A DNA stretch of 64,000 nucleotides from Asterias amurensis (lineage: Eukaryota > Echinodermata > Asteroidea > Forcipulatida > Asteriidae). The position numbers and the translations under genes are program-made. The DNA lies in NCBI RefSeq assembly GCF_032118995.1, contig NC_092653.1, forward strand, positions 22,215,202-22,279,201, given 5' to 3'. The notes under the pieces were generated by a model, which worked only from the letters and a program-made list of their open reading frames with translations, ran no database searches and was not told the DNA's origin. This document shows positions 18,497 through 30,318 of this stretch, piece after piece (the stretch's first letter is position 1; each line of letters begins with the position of its first letter).

Positions 18497-18915
18497 TTTG
18501 TTCTCAATAACAAGTGTTTAATATAAAGACTAACCATTAACTCTTATGTACACCCAACACAATGCATTCAAAATGACTGCGCATGTCTGCAAAAACATCC
18601 ATGCTTAATGTTAGCATTACTTAACGTTGCTGTAGAGGCATCAACACAGCTCATTGCTTAGAAAAGTCAACATTAATCCTTTAAAGGAGTATGCCCCCTT
18701 TTCCTTCCCAAAATGCCTTTCGACAATGAAAAAAAATCAGCCAGGCGAGAATCGCGATATAAGCTCTATGAAGATACTGAAGCTTAAAATGTTGCCTACA
18801 TGCTAAGCAAAAAAACTTGCCAGTCGCAAACATGTTTCCTAAATCGTGGCTGGTAACCTTTTTCTTGGCTGGTAACCTTATCCAGAAAAATATAACACAA
18901 CAGCGACCAAACTTT

Positions 18916-21900
18916 TCAGCTTTGATCAATTGTTCTCGATCGTTTCCGAGGGTTAAAGGAACTGTCTTCTGTGGTTTCCTGGCCCTGTTCATATGCTTCC
19001 ATTGTTGAAGGAGATCCATGTTCTTCCTTTGACCTTGGAACGCTTCTTAGACCATCCATCTAGGAAAAACGAAACATAAAAACCCTGAATGAAAACATTT
19101 TTGTATATTTTTTTTATGAGAGATCAACTAACATTACAATGCCATAGACAGCCACTGCAAGGTGAGGGCTAAACTTAACTGTCACAAGGGCCACATTGCC
19201 ACGTACTTCATGGGCTGAAACAGGGTTACCCCCTTCACAGTCCCAAATCATGTAGGCATGGGTATCATCCTTCCCAACTTTTAACGAAGCATTTATGGTT
19301 AAGTGCCTTGCTCAAGGGCACAAGGGTCATGACGGGAATTCAAACCCACACTGACCACACCAAAGCTTGGGTTCGGTGACCTAGACTGCCCGGCCACGAC
19401 AAAACATTTGTAAGTTAATTCAAAACACTGATGATGGAATGGCAAATGTTGAAGGGTAAGTTGTAGTCAATTTATGACGGTACATTGAAGTATGGTTTCT
19501 GGGGGAATTTGGAAAATGAGTTTAAAAAGTTAGTACATAAAAATGTCTATTTACCGTGATCTGATAAGGCACTGTCAACTCTTGTTTATTGGGCGACTTG
19601 TAGAGATTTGCGTACCTTAAACAAAAGGAAGAGATAGTCAGGAACAAGAACACTAATGGGAGACTTTCAGGACGCTTGGTGGCAGCAGACTTACCAGGTA
19701 AAATCCATTGTTCTCGGTAATGTGCGCATGCTCAGAACTACGTAAACAATGGACATTTACCCGGTAAGTCTGCTGCCACCTAGCGCCTCAAAGTCTCCCA
19801 TTACGTGAATTTCCAATTGGTAAAATTCTGTGAATTCTACTTGCTGGTTTCACTGAGAGTCTTATCCGCTGTTATTAGTAATTTAGTTGTACACATTGGA
19901 ACCCACTTCCTCAAGACCAGTGATCCTGACCTACAGCTTACTTACTATTTTTGTCAAGATTTATTTGGTAGATTTTTATGATTCAAAGTTACTTTCATGA
20001 TAGCATTTGAAAGTGTCGTGGCCGAGCGGTTAAGAGCACCGAATTCAAACTCTGGTGTTTCTGATCAGCAGAGTGTGGGTTCGAATCCCCAGCCGTGACA
20101 CTGTGTCTTTGAGCAAGACACTTAACCATTGCTTCGTCCTTCGGATGGGACGTAAAGCCGTTGGTCCCATGTAATGTGTAACGCATGTAAAAGAACCCAG
20201 TGCACTTATCGAAAAGAGAAGGGGTTCGCCCCGGTGTTCCTGGTTGTGGCTGCTTAATGCGCCGTAGCACCTTGTAAACCCTTATAAGGTGCTAAATAAT
20301 TGGGTCTCAGAATTCATCACTGCAATAACTTATCTTTCTGAAAGTTTGTATATACTCAGCGCCTTGAGTACCTTGTTTGGTAGATACGTGCGCTATATAA
20401 GACTTCGATATTATTATTATTATTACCACTGTTTCTCAATACGTCACACTATAAACAAGATTTTTTTGGGTATCTAGTGTGTTAGTAAACTCACAGGCAG
20501 TGACACAGTAAATTTACCTCTGGTTGTCTCTCCAGAAGAGGATTAATCTAATAGTACAGGCGTGACCCCAGCTCTCTCCTAGCGCTGGGATAAGGCGAGA
20601 GGGTCCACTGCCAACACGGGTTGTCATCTGATTTGTCAACACAACCTAGTCAAGGGAAAAAAAAGATACGGGATAGAAAAAATTTGAAATGGATCAATTT
20701 CAATATGTACCATACCTTCTAAACTTACATTTGATGCATGGGTTTCGTCTGCATTAAGGGAAGCTCCATTCAAAAACGAGGCTAAAATGAAACATCCTGT
20801 TCATCTGACAACTCACACCTGTTATCTTTATGTAATTCCTTTTCCAAACAGTGGACTCAATTGGATCATGCACAAACCAGTAGAGCTGCCCCAGTCAGAT
20901 TAACTGCTCATCCATTAAGTTTAATGACCTAAAGTAATTCAATATCTTGACTTGGTAATTTCTAGGAACACTTACAGCTAATTGGTGGTTTGATGCAACT
21001 CTAATTAGACTTTGCGCCAGTCCATTCAGAAGTCTTGTCCTCAAGGAAAAGTCATCAAAATCATGCCGGAAGTGGAAAGCAATGCTGTCAACCACAACAA
21101 GTTTCACCTGCAACAAAACAATTCTTTATTTTCAGTTATTGATCTAAAAAACACAACCATAAATGAGACATGCAGACCTGAAACTGAAGACATTACTTAT
21201 CTTGCCCTCTCAAAGATGAAGTTTTAGGGATGTATAAGTTTGTTAGGTGTTCAGGCACTCTGCCCAGAACAACTAGTGTTTGAACATTTCTAATTTGTTT
21301 TACTTCTTTTTTTCTCAGTGTTGAGAAAAGCACTGTACCTTGTTATGTTCCTTGAGAATATCTGGAAGAAGATTGACTAATGCAAGCAGCTCGGTGTAGT
21401 CATGGCAACGGAAGTAGTGAATACCAGCCAGAATCTTCTCCATTGAGAACGATCTCAGCGCCTCTTCCAGCTCTGGTGAAAATTTACAATAAAAAATATA
21501 TTTGATTTTTAAATAGTGCGCATAATCTAGTAGCTAGCTTGAGGCACTTTACAACATACTATCTGTAATAGATGTTAAAATTGTTATCCCGTTTTACCAG
21601 GCATGCAAAGACCATTCCTCAAACATCCTCACCTCCCTCGGTAGTCTTTTGTCAAGGCCTTCGTGGCTTGGACAGCTTCGTGGAGCCGCGGTCCCAAGCG
21701 ACTGGAACGAGACCACACACGCGAGTGGCGAAGCCACGTAGGCCTTTTCCAATTTGTTTTTGCGGTTTTGTTGATGAAATATTCTTAGAGTATGAAACGT
21801 GCATGCTGACCCACTAATGTATGCTGACCCGCTGACCCCCGTTGCTTGGGACCGCGGCTCTGCGAAGCTGTCCAAGCCACGAAGGGCTTGACAAAAGGCG

Positions 21901-24118
21901 ACTCCATCGGGAGAATACAACCCCAAGCTGCTAAGTTAGCAGTATTAAGCACAAAGGGGTTAGTCCAAAACAATACTGCCTCAGCCCTCTCAGGTTCACA
22001 TTTATATACCTGGGTGTAGAGAAGCAGTTATGGTCAAGTGATTTGGGTAATGATACAAGTGTCATGACCAGGAATTCAAACCCAAACTCTGAATTGATCA
22101 AAACTACCAAAAGTCGAGTCCGATGCAGTGATGGGACAAGCACCCTGAATCTCATCTGGAAAAAACTATTTTTGAGTTAGGCTGTTTTGCCATGGAAGGG
22201 CCACTGGCTACATGTATACTGCTCCATATGTCTATAACATAATATTGTACCCTTGCTCAGGTCTTCTTGTATCTCTGCAATGCCTCTGCAATGTTCCACC
22301 ATCGCCACGGCCATGTCTGCTGCCCTCTGTGGGATGAAACTTCCCTCTGTATCAACGTATATCGCTTCTCCTTCAACACCTCCGAAAAACTGTGGTATCT
22401 GTACATCGACCGCAAGCTGGATACTAAATCAATAAACAAGTTAAATATCTTCAATATAGTAAAAGGAAAAAAAATCAAACACTTTCAATCTTGGCTGTGC
22501 TCCGTGGTCATAATGGGTTGATGTGGCTGGCAGCTGAATGCGCCCTTACATGCCTGCTTCTCGAACACGTTGTAGCCGCGTCCTTCGCAATTTAGCTCTA
22601 GCTGCGAGTAAGGACGATTAGCCCCCGAAATGATTTAAACTGGCAGCATCAAAATTATTAAATTATTGAATTGATAGTCTTTAGAGGGAAAATATATTGT
22701 TTGGTAATCTCTCTCAAATTTAATGGCAATTACAACTGCTGGTTAGAGATCCTACAGCAGCTTTCGATAGTATACAGCATTTTGAGAAACATTTCACTTA
22801 GAAGTTACATGTAAATGTATAAAGACATGAAAGATATCAGTTTTTATGACCCAAATTTTGAATCTGAGAAGCACTACCGTCAGAAATGCTTCTCACATTG
22901 TGAATTCCTTTTAGGGATCATTCTACCTGCAGGGACATTATATATATATACTCCGCGATATAAACACACCAAATTTTTCACATGTTAGTTTATTGAACAA
23001 CAGTATACTTTGCCTTCAGAATTCATGATTACGTGTTGATTTCACTTCAGGCAAATAGCTAGGCCTACACAACTAGATTTCAAAATGCTGTGGTATAAAT
23101 AAATAGTATGGGTTTTACAATTTTATGACTTTCACCATGTCTGTGTCTTCCCCACGCCAGGGGCCCCACAAATCTCTGTTATCTTGCTAAGAGGGACACC
23201 CCCTCCCAACATCTCGTCCAAGTCTTCACAGAATGTAACGATGGCAGGGGATGCCTTCTCATATTGTAGCATTTCTAAAGCTGTCACTGTCCTCTTATTG
23301 CTCTCTGGATGGTGATGCTGGTTCCCCACTAAAGATGTACTGCTGCTAGGGGTACGTGAGTTGGGCGTTGACGATACAGATGTTGCGCTTCTCACCATTG
23401 TTAACACATCTAAGGCTTCTTCTTTGGAAATCCCAATTTCTAGAAGAAGAAAAAATATTACCATTCATGAAAATATTAATAAAGTATAACTGAACTATCA
23501 TTAAAACAATACTTTTTTCTTTTGCATATTTGGGGAAGCATTGCATGGATCGTGCAACAGTTGTAACATTAAATGTAGAATTTCATTTTGTTTTAACTTA
23601 CAAAATATGCATCACCATATAGAATAGGCCTATAATTTTAATAGTTATCTAATCAGTACATCATGACAAATGCAGACATTTTGCATGGGAATATAATTAG
23701 GGAATTTAAAATTAGCCCAACTTGTGTTGTGTGGCTTGTAAATTTTGACATAGCCGGTAGGCGATACACAAAAGTTAGTAAGTAGGCTTCACGTTGGGAA
23801 AATAAAGTCTGAAATTCAAAATTAATCCAAGTCGCCCCAAACAGTCACAATTATAATATAAACAAATGAATACACACTGGCACTGTAGTACTGCCTTATT
23901 CAAATACACCACGCCATATCGTAACTGGTTAACGCAAAACTCTGCACAATTCTACCTCTGCTCAACTCAGTCGGTTTCATTTCGAAAACATCTTCCACCA
24001 TTCCGAAACCATTGTCCTTTAATTTCGCCCTTATCGGTGGAGGAAATGGAAAGCTTCCCAATTCACGATGCATCACTTGATTTAAGCTCCAAAATTGATA
24101 AAATACGTCTATTTCCAA
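18916..24118 (-). CDS. RAD51C: DNA repair protein RAD51 homolog 3 (RAD51C), complete
   Basis: Eight exons on the minus strand: 24118-23956, 23439-23136, 22423-22251, 21472-21339, 21107-20976, 20645-20518, 19615-19555, 19059-18916. They total 1239 nt (412 aa), with all junctions in phase and GT/AG ends. RAD51C is a RecA-fold ATPase of the BCDX2 and CX3 paralog complexes in homologous recombination. Visible marks: N-terminal [18 protein letters not shown] and [19 protein letters not shown]; Walker A GAPGVGKT (146-153); [16 protein letters not shown]; Walker B LVVVD (261-265); [52 protein letters not shown]-terminal basic NLS RKRSR (403-407), as in vertebrates. Compared with the 376-aa human protein it has a longer Ser/Thr/His linker in exon 2 and a longer tail. 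The start could be M1 or the internal Met before HREL at 24071-24073. Confidence 0.96.
19170..19402 (-). mobile_element. S2 SINE fragment, minus strand
   Basis: Shares 'gggctgaaacagggttaccc' and 'gtaggcatgggtatcatcc' phrases with S2. The tRNA-like end near 19335-19402 is degraded ('aattcaaacccacactga', 'ctgcccggccacgac'). It lies in RAD51C intron 7. Confidence 0.65.
19654..19803. mobile_element. Hairpin MITE (M6)
   Basis: Inverted ends GGGAGACTTTCAGGACGCTT and CGCCTCAAAGTCTCCC, with TGGCAGCAGACTTACC and GGTAAGTCTGCTGCCA inside. A degraded second copy lies at 47024-47142. This copy ends 39 bp upstream of RAD51C exon 7 (on the minus strand). Confidence 0.75.
20011..20427 (+). mobile_element. 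S1 SINE, full length
   Basis: Nearly identical to 9880-10290: tRNA-like head AGTGTCGTGGCCGAGCGGTT, B box GGGTTCGAATCCCC, and a tail GACTTCGATATTATTATTAT. It lies in RAD51C intron 6, antisense to the gene. Confidence 0.9.
20785..20945. repeat. Dispersed repeat shared with the ERCC6L 3' UTR
   Basis: Phrases 'actcacacctgttatct', 'attaactgctcat' and 'aatgaccta' recur in the same order at 54800-54912. The family is not recognised. It lies in RAD51C intron 5. Confidence 0.5.
21630..21914. mobile_element. TIR MITE in RAD51C intron 3
   Basis: Inverted arms of about 70 bp: TTTTGTCAAGGCCTTCGTGG and GGACAGCTTCGTGGAGCCGC at the left; CCACGAAGGGCTTGACAAAA and GCGGCTCTGCGAAGCTGTCC at the right. About 110 bp lie between them. 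The GC-rich arms explain the open frames on both strands here. Confidence 0.8.
22660..22925. repeat. Dispersed repeat R2, copy 1
   Basis: Shares 'cagcattttgagaaacatttcactta', 'atatcagtttttat' and 'gagaagcactaccgtcagaaa' with 55195-55365 and with 56590-57020, where it is split by an M1 copy. Unknown family. Confidence 0.55.
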
Positions 24119-24326
24119 GCTGTCGTCTGCAAAGTTTGTTTTGAAAATGGCTCAACTTTTTAACCTTTGACATTATCCTTGGTTGCACACGCGCTAAAGG
24201 TGGAGAGTGGTACCAGACAAAAATCGCTGGTTCTCTTCACAGTATGGCATATCAAAATACGCAGCAGCGTACCAGTGTTTACAGCGCCTGACTATAATTT
24301 CACGAAATTCAAAAACACTCAGAGCT

Positions 24327-24335
24327 GTGCATCTT
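24327..24335. repeat. Left target-site duplication of the foldback element
   Basis: GTGCATCTT lies directly before the element's first bases GGTGGACAC and is repeated exactly at 29664-29672. Confidence 0.9.
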
Positions 24336-24499
24336 GGTGGACACTTATTCTCAAACGTTTGGGGTTCATTGGTACACACTATTAGTATCCGAAGTAATAA
24401 GGCTACACTAAACTGGCAGCAACAGTCCTTACACTTCCCACGATTGGCCGTGTACACAACACAGCGTATAATGAACACGCACGCTAAGTGCGTATAAAG

Positions 24500-27300
24500 A
24501 CCCCACTAATATACCCTTCACAGAACCCGTCCTCATAGTAATTAAACCTCGACGGAATTTCTTCAAATTTTTAGAATGTATTAATGAAGAATGTAGCTTA
24601 ATAATTAATATTTTTTCATATTTTTCCTATGTATAGTTGTCAACTTATTCAAAGTTAAAGTCATCTCAAACGTTTGGGGCTCATCGATTTCCAAGTACCG
24701 CCAATACAGCGTATAGTTAACAGGCACGCTGACTGCATGAAAAGACCCCACTAATATACCCTTCACAGAACCCGTCCTCATAGTAATTAAACCTCGACGG
24801 AATTTCTTCAAATTTTTAGAATGTATTAATGAAGAATGTAGCTTAATAATTAATATTTTTTCATATTTTTCCTATGTATAGTTGTCAACTTATTCAAAGT
24901 TAAAGTCATCTCAAACGTTTGGGGCTCATCGATTTCCAAGTACCGCCAATACAGCGTATAGTTAACAGGCACGCTGACTGCATGAAAAGACCCCACTAAT
25001 ATACCCTTCACAGAACCCGTCCTCATAGTAATTAAACCTCGACGGAATTTCTTCAAATTTTTAGAATCTATTAATGAAGAATGTAGCTTAATAATTAATA
25101 TTTTTTCATATTTTTCCTATGTATAGTTGTCAACTTATTCAAAGTTAAAGTCATCTCAAACGTTTGGGGCTCATCGATTTCCAAGTACCGCCAATACAGC
25201 GTATAGTTAACAGGCACGCTGACTGCATGAAAAGACCCCACTAATATACCCTTCACAGAACCCGTCCTCATAGTAATTAAACCTCGACGGAATTTCTTCA
25301 AATTTTTAGAATCTATTAATGAAGAATGTAGCTTAATAATTAATATTTTTTCATATTTTTCCTATGTATAGTTGTCAACTTATTCAAAGTTAAAGTCATC
25401 TCAAACGTTTGGGGCTCATCGATTTCCAAGTACCGCCAATACAGCGTATAGTTAACAGGCACGCTGACTGCATGAAAAGACCCCACTAATATACCCTTCA
25501 CAGAACCCGTCCCCAACGTATTTAAACCCCGGTAGAATTTCTTCAAAGTTTTAGAATCTATTAATGAAGAATGTAGCTTAATAATTAATATTTTTTCATA
25601 TTTTTCCTATGTATAGTTGTCAACTTATTCAAAGTTAAAGTCATCTCAAACGTTTGGGGCTCATCGATTTCCAAGTACCGCCAATACAGCGTATAGTTAA
25701 CAGGCACGCTGACTGCATGAAAAGACCCCACTAATATACCCTTCACAGAACCCGTCCCCAACGTATTTAAACCCCGGTAGAATTTCTTCAAAGTTTTAGA
25801 ATCTATTAATGAAGAATGTAGCTTAATAATTAATATTTTTTCATATTTTTCCTATGTATAGTTGTCAACTTATTCAAAGTTAAAGTCATCTCAAACGTTT
25901 GGGGCTCATCGATTTCCAAGTACCGCCAATACAGCGTATAGTTAACAGGCACGCTGACTGCATGAAAAGACCCCACTAATATACCCTTCACAGAACCCGT
26001 CCCCAACGTATTTAAACCCCGGTAGAATTTCTTCAAAGTTTTAGAATCTATTAATGAAGAATGTAGCTTAATAATTAATATTTTTTCATATTTTTCCTAT
26101 GTATAGTTGTCAACTTATTCAAAGTTAAAGTCATCTCAAACGTTTGGGGCTCATCGATTTCCAAGTACCGCCAATACAGCGTATAGTTAACAGGCACGCT
26201 GACTGCATGAAAAGACCCCACTAATATACCCTTCACAGAACCCGTCCCCAACGTATTTAAACCCCGGTAGAATTTCTTCAAAGTTTTAGAATCTATTAAT
26301 GAAGAATGTAGCTTAATAATTAATATTTTTTCATATTTTTCCTATGTATAGTTGTCAACTAATTCAAAGTTAAAGTCATCTCAAACGTTTGGGGCTCATC
26401 GATTTCCTAGTACCGCCAATACAGCGTATAGTTAACAGGCACGCTGACTGCATGAAAAGACCCCACTAATATACCCTTCACAGAACCCGTCCTCATAGTA
26501 ATTAAACCTCGACGGAATTTCTTCAAATTTTTAGAATCTATTAATGAAGAATGTAGCTTAATAATTAATATTTTTTCATATTTTTCCTATGTATAGTTGT
26601 CAACTAATTCAAAGTTAAAGTCATCTCAAACGTTTGGGGCTCATCGATTTCCTAGTACCGCCAATACAGCGTATAGTTAACAGGCACGCTGACTGCATGA
26701 AAAGACCCCAATAATAAACCCTTCACAGAACCCGTCCTCAGAGTAATTAAACCCCGGTAGAATTATTTCAAATTTTTAGAATCTTTTATTGAGGAATGAA
26801 GCTTAATAAATAATATTTTTCATATTTTTCCTATGTATAATTGTCAACTTATTCAAAGTTAAAGTCATCTCAAACGTTTGGGGCTCATCGATTTCCAGTA
26901 CCGTCAATATAGCGTATAGTCAACACGCACGCTAACTGCATGAAAAGACCGCACTAATATACCCTTCACAGAACCCGTCCTCAAAGTATTTAAACCCCAA
27001 TAGAATTCCTTCAAAGTTTTAGAATCTATAAATGAAGAATGTAGCTTAATAAATATTATTTTTTCATATTTTTCCTATGTATAATTGTCAACTTATTCAA
27101 AGTTAAAGTCATCTCAAACGTTTGGGGCTCATCGATTTCCAAGTACCGCCAACACAGCGTATAGTCAACAAGCACGCTGACTGTAATAACAGATCCCACT
27201 ATTATACCCTTCACAGAACCTATCCTCATAGTATTTAAACCTCGACGGAATTTCTTCAAATTTTTAGAATCTATTGTTGAGGAATGTAGCTTAGTACATA
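24500..27300 (-). repeat. Left arm: eleven 245-bp tandem units
   Basis: Units recur at exactly 245 bp (for example the ATTTTTTCATATTTTTCCTA phrase at 24609, 24854, 25099 and onwards). Units 1-3 are almost identical to each other, and units 4-7 share a second version of the 'cccgtccccaacgtatttaaacc' segment. Units near the inner end (from about 26740) are more diverged. Each unit has a 68-codon open frame on the minus strand, but the 245-bp length is not a multiple of three and the frame stops in every unit. Confidence 0.95.
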
Positions 27301-27331
27301 ATTTTTTTCATTTGGGGCTCATCGATTTCCG

Positions 27332-28125
27332 TGTACACAGGGGGCTATTTTCACTCGTGTCACCTAAGAGCTTCAACTTTCCGAAAACTTTGACCAGCCG
27401 TCTTCAAAAGTTGAAATATCGTCATCGGCCGCAGTAAGCACAAGCATAACACTTATACAGTCGATTCGATATCTTAAAAGCACATCATTATTCTGATGGA
27501 TGAAAACAAAGTGTCAACGCTTGAACAGTCTTTTGTGGGCCAACAAAATGAAAAAGAGAGGAGGATTAACTAATAATGCAGCGTTCTTACTTTGTATGAT
27601 TCAATGTATACATTGAAAAAAAAAAAATGATTAAGAAAATATTGAAAAAAGCGTTCACATTATTATTGTTTTTTATTTTGTTTCTATTATATTTTATGAA
27701 AAATTTCCAGACTTCCACAACATTTTTGGAAACAACTATTTCTTTGAGGGGCTTGTATTGAAATGAACTTCTTAAAAATTAGGCTTAAGACTAATACAAC
27801 ATTATAAGGTTTTTATATAAATACGAATCCTATATTTTACCTAATGTTTACAGGTAAACAAAAAATAATGGGATGCTTTCAAGATTTGTTTTCATATGGT
27901 GCTAAAACATTTCGTTAAAATAGCTATAGTGTCCGCTAGTCACACGTCCTCCACGAAGGCGGTGTGGACCGTCAAATATTGATAATTTTAAAATGCAAGC
28001 TTACGAAGTTGCAACATTACAGGATTCTCCATTTTCCTTACAGATACCAGTACTTGACAGACGTCTTGGTTTTAGAAGCCATAAAGCATCTTTTTCACAA
28101 GGTTGCAGTCTTGACGTCTCTGACC
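27332..28125. other. Foldback spacer
   Basis: AT-rich sequence unlike the arms, with poly-A/T runs and no open frame longer than about 80 codons. I see no transposase motif, tRNA-like head or other repeat of this window in it. Confidence 0.7.
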
Positions 28126-29500
28126 AGAAATGCAGTCAGCGTGCCTGTTGACTATACGCTGTTTTGCGGTACTTGGAAATCGATGAGCCCCAAACGTTTG
28201 AGATGACTTTAACTTTGAATAAGTTGACAATTATACTTAGGAAAAATATAAAAAAATATTATTTATAAAGCTTCATTCCTCAATAATAGATCCTACAAAT
28301 TTAAAGAAATTCTATTGAGGTTTAAATACTTTGAGGACGGATTCTGTGAAGGGTATAATAGTGGGGTCTTTTCATGCAGTCAGCGTGCCTGTTGACTATA
28401 CGCTGTTTTGCGGTACTTGGAAATCGATGAGCCCCAAACGTTTGAGATGACTTTAACTTTGAATTAGTTGACAACTATACATAGGAAAAATATGAAAAAA
28501 TATTATTTATTAAGCTTCATTCCTCAATAAAAGATTCTAAAACTTTGAAGAAATTCTATTGAGGTTTAAATACTTTGAGGACGGATTCTGTGAAGGGTAA
28601 AATAGTGGGGTGTTTTTATGCAGTTAGCGTGCCTGTTAACTATACGCTGTATTGGCGGTACTGGGAAATCGATGAGCCCCAAACGTTTGAGATGACTTTA
28701 ACTTTGAATAAGTTGACAACTATACATAGGAAAAATATGAAAAAATATTATTTATTAAGCTTCATTCCTCAATAAAAGATTCTAAAAATTTGAAGAAATT
28801 CTACCGGGGTTTAATTACTCTGAGGATGTGTTCGGTGAAGGGTATAATAGTGGGGTGTTTTTATGCAGTTAGCGTGCCTGTTAACTATACGCTGTATTGG
28901 CGGTACTGGGAAATCGATGAGCCCCAAACGTTTGAGATGACTTTAACTTTGAATAAGTTGACAACTGTACATAGGAAAAATATGAAAAAATATTATTTAT
29001 TAAGCTACATTCTTCATTAATAGATTCTGAACATTTGAAGAAATTATACCGAGGTTTAAATACTATGAGGACGGGTTTTGTGAAGGGTATAATAGTGGGG
29101 ATCTGTTCTTTCACCGCGGAGCCGTGCTGGCGCCCTCTACTGGCTGATATGTGTAACATCGCACTGTGACTGTTGCATGAAAGGCAGACAAATAGGCAGC
29201 GCCTAACGACTTGTCATCAAGTCTACTGGCTGATTGGCACGCACGAATGTTACAGTATTCACTATACGCTGTATTGGCGGTACTTGGAAGTCGATGAGCC
29301 CCAAACGTTTGAGATGACTTTAACTTTGAATAAGTTGACAACTATACATAGGAAAAAGCTGAAAACAGACTATTTATTAAGCTACATTCGTCATTAATAC
29401 ATTCTAAAAATTTGAAGAAATTCCGTCGAGGGTTAAATATTATGAGGTTGGGTTATGTGAAGGGTAATAGTGGGGTCTGTTCTTGCAGTCAGCGTGCCTG
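28126..29500 (+). repeat. Right arm: six inverted 245-bp units with an inserted segment
   Basis: The CGATGAGCCCCAAACGTTTG phrase recurs at 28181, 28425, 28670, 28915 and 29292 (a diverged form near 29532). Spacing is 244-245 bp except for the 377-bp gap before 29292, so about 132 bp of foreign sequence lies near 29097-29262. There the phrase 'tctactggctgat' occurs twice. Confidence 0.9.
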
Positions 29501-29663
29501 TTGACTACACGCTGTATTCTGACACGGAAATCGATGGGCCCCCAAACGTTTTAGTTGGGACTAGGTGAAGTTTAGCAATAACACGGGACATGGTCAATAT
29601 TTCCTTCGGATACTTATTAGTGTGTACCAATGAACCCCAAACGTTTGAGAATAAGTGTCCACC

Positions 29664-29672
29664 GTGCATCTT
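29664..29672. repeat. Right target-site duplication of the foldback element
   Basis: GTGCATCTT, identical to 24327-24335. Deleting the element and one copy restores a continuous sequence around GTGCATCTT. Confidence 0.9.
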
Positions 29673-30318
29673 TTGCTGCAAACATTTGAGGTAAATATCT
29701 CTTGATAATCCATTAGCATTAGACAAGATTATATCATATTTAGGTATAGTTATCAGTAAATAAAAGCTGGTAGATGTTTCACTTGAAGTAGACTAGATAA
29801 TCTTGTCAAATTTTATCGGATTGCAGTCGTGTCGTGGTTCATAAATTATAGTTGTGACTTGTTATTTTTTGTTAGTTGTGGGGGGAATGTTGTGTTGACG
29901 AATTATTTTGAATAGACGATGGCAACTTGTAGTGGCAGTGCCAGTGGAGTGGGTCATGGATTCAGTAGAGGAGAGTGCTTTTTACATGGAGGTAGTCCAA
30001 GTTACCTGCCACCACTAGTTCATCCATTTTACATAAAGGAATATCTCTTTTGTATATAACTTAATATAAGTCTATTTAATTTATTTTTACTCAACAGTTT
30101 TGTAAATTTATAATTTATTTTATATTTCACAAATGAAAAAGTGACATACAGAAACTTTTCCCAAAAGTCTGACTGACCAATGCTTACCATCATCATACAG
30201 GGCATGGCGCTAACAAAGAAGTCTTTGTATAAACTGATGATGCGATAAACTCACCTGAGCTGCTTAAAAGATAGTGGCTGTCAGAGTCAGACTCAAGAGG
30301 GGTGAGGAATGGAATACT

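Larger units (their letters stand above)
24336..29663. mobile_element. 5.3-kb foldback (FB-like) DNA transposon, non-autonomous
   Basis: The element begins GGTGGACACTTATTCTC and ends with the exact complement GAGAATAAGTGTCCACC. The outermost 55 bp or so of the arms match almost perfectly. The left arm (to about 27330) carries eleven full 245-bp units; the right arm (from about 28125) carries six units in the opposite orientation. A spacer of about 0.8 kb separates them. A 9-bp duplication, GTGCATCTT, flanks it. Foldback elements (Drosophila FB, sea urchin TU) also have long inverted arms built of tandem repeats, and 9-bp duplications are usual for FB and Mutator-like elements. The spacer has no transposase-like frame, so it must depend on another element's enzyme. 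It starts 217 bp upstream of the RAD51C ATG and fills most of the space before ERCC6L. The family name is inference. Confidence 0.9.

Noticed and set aside
21572-21973. Overlapping open frames on both strands (81-110 aa)
   Set aside because: Explained by the GC-rich inverted arms of a MITE, which read open in several frames.
24605-27259. Row of 68-aa minus-strand open frames repeated every 245 bp
   Set aside because: They are one frame of the tandem unit. 245 is not a multiple of three, each frame stops in its own unit, there is no start or splice context, and the units are part of the foldback arm.
24500-29500. Regular direct repeats resembling a CRISPR array
   Set aside because: The whole 245-bp unit repeats with no unique spacers, and the genome is eukaryotic.
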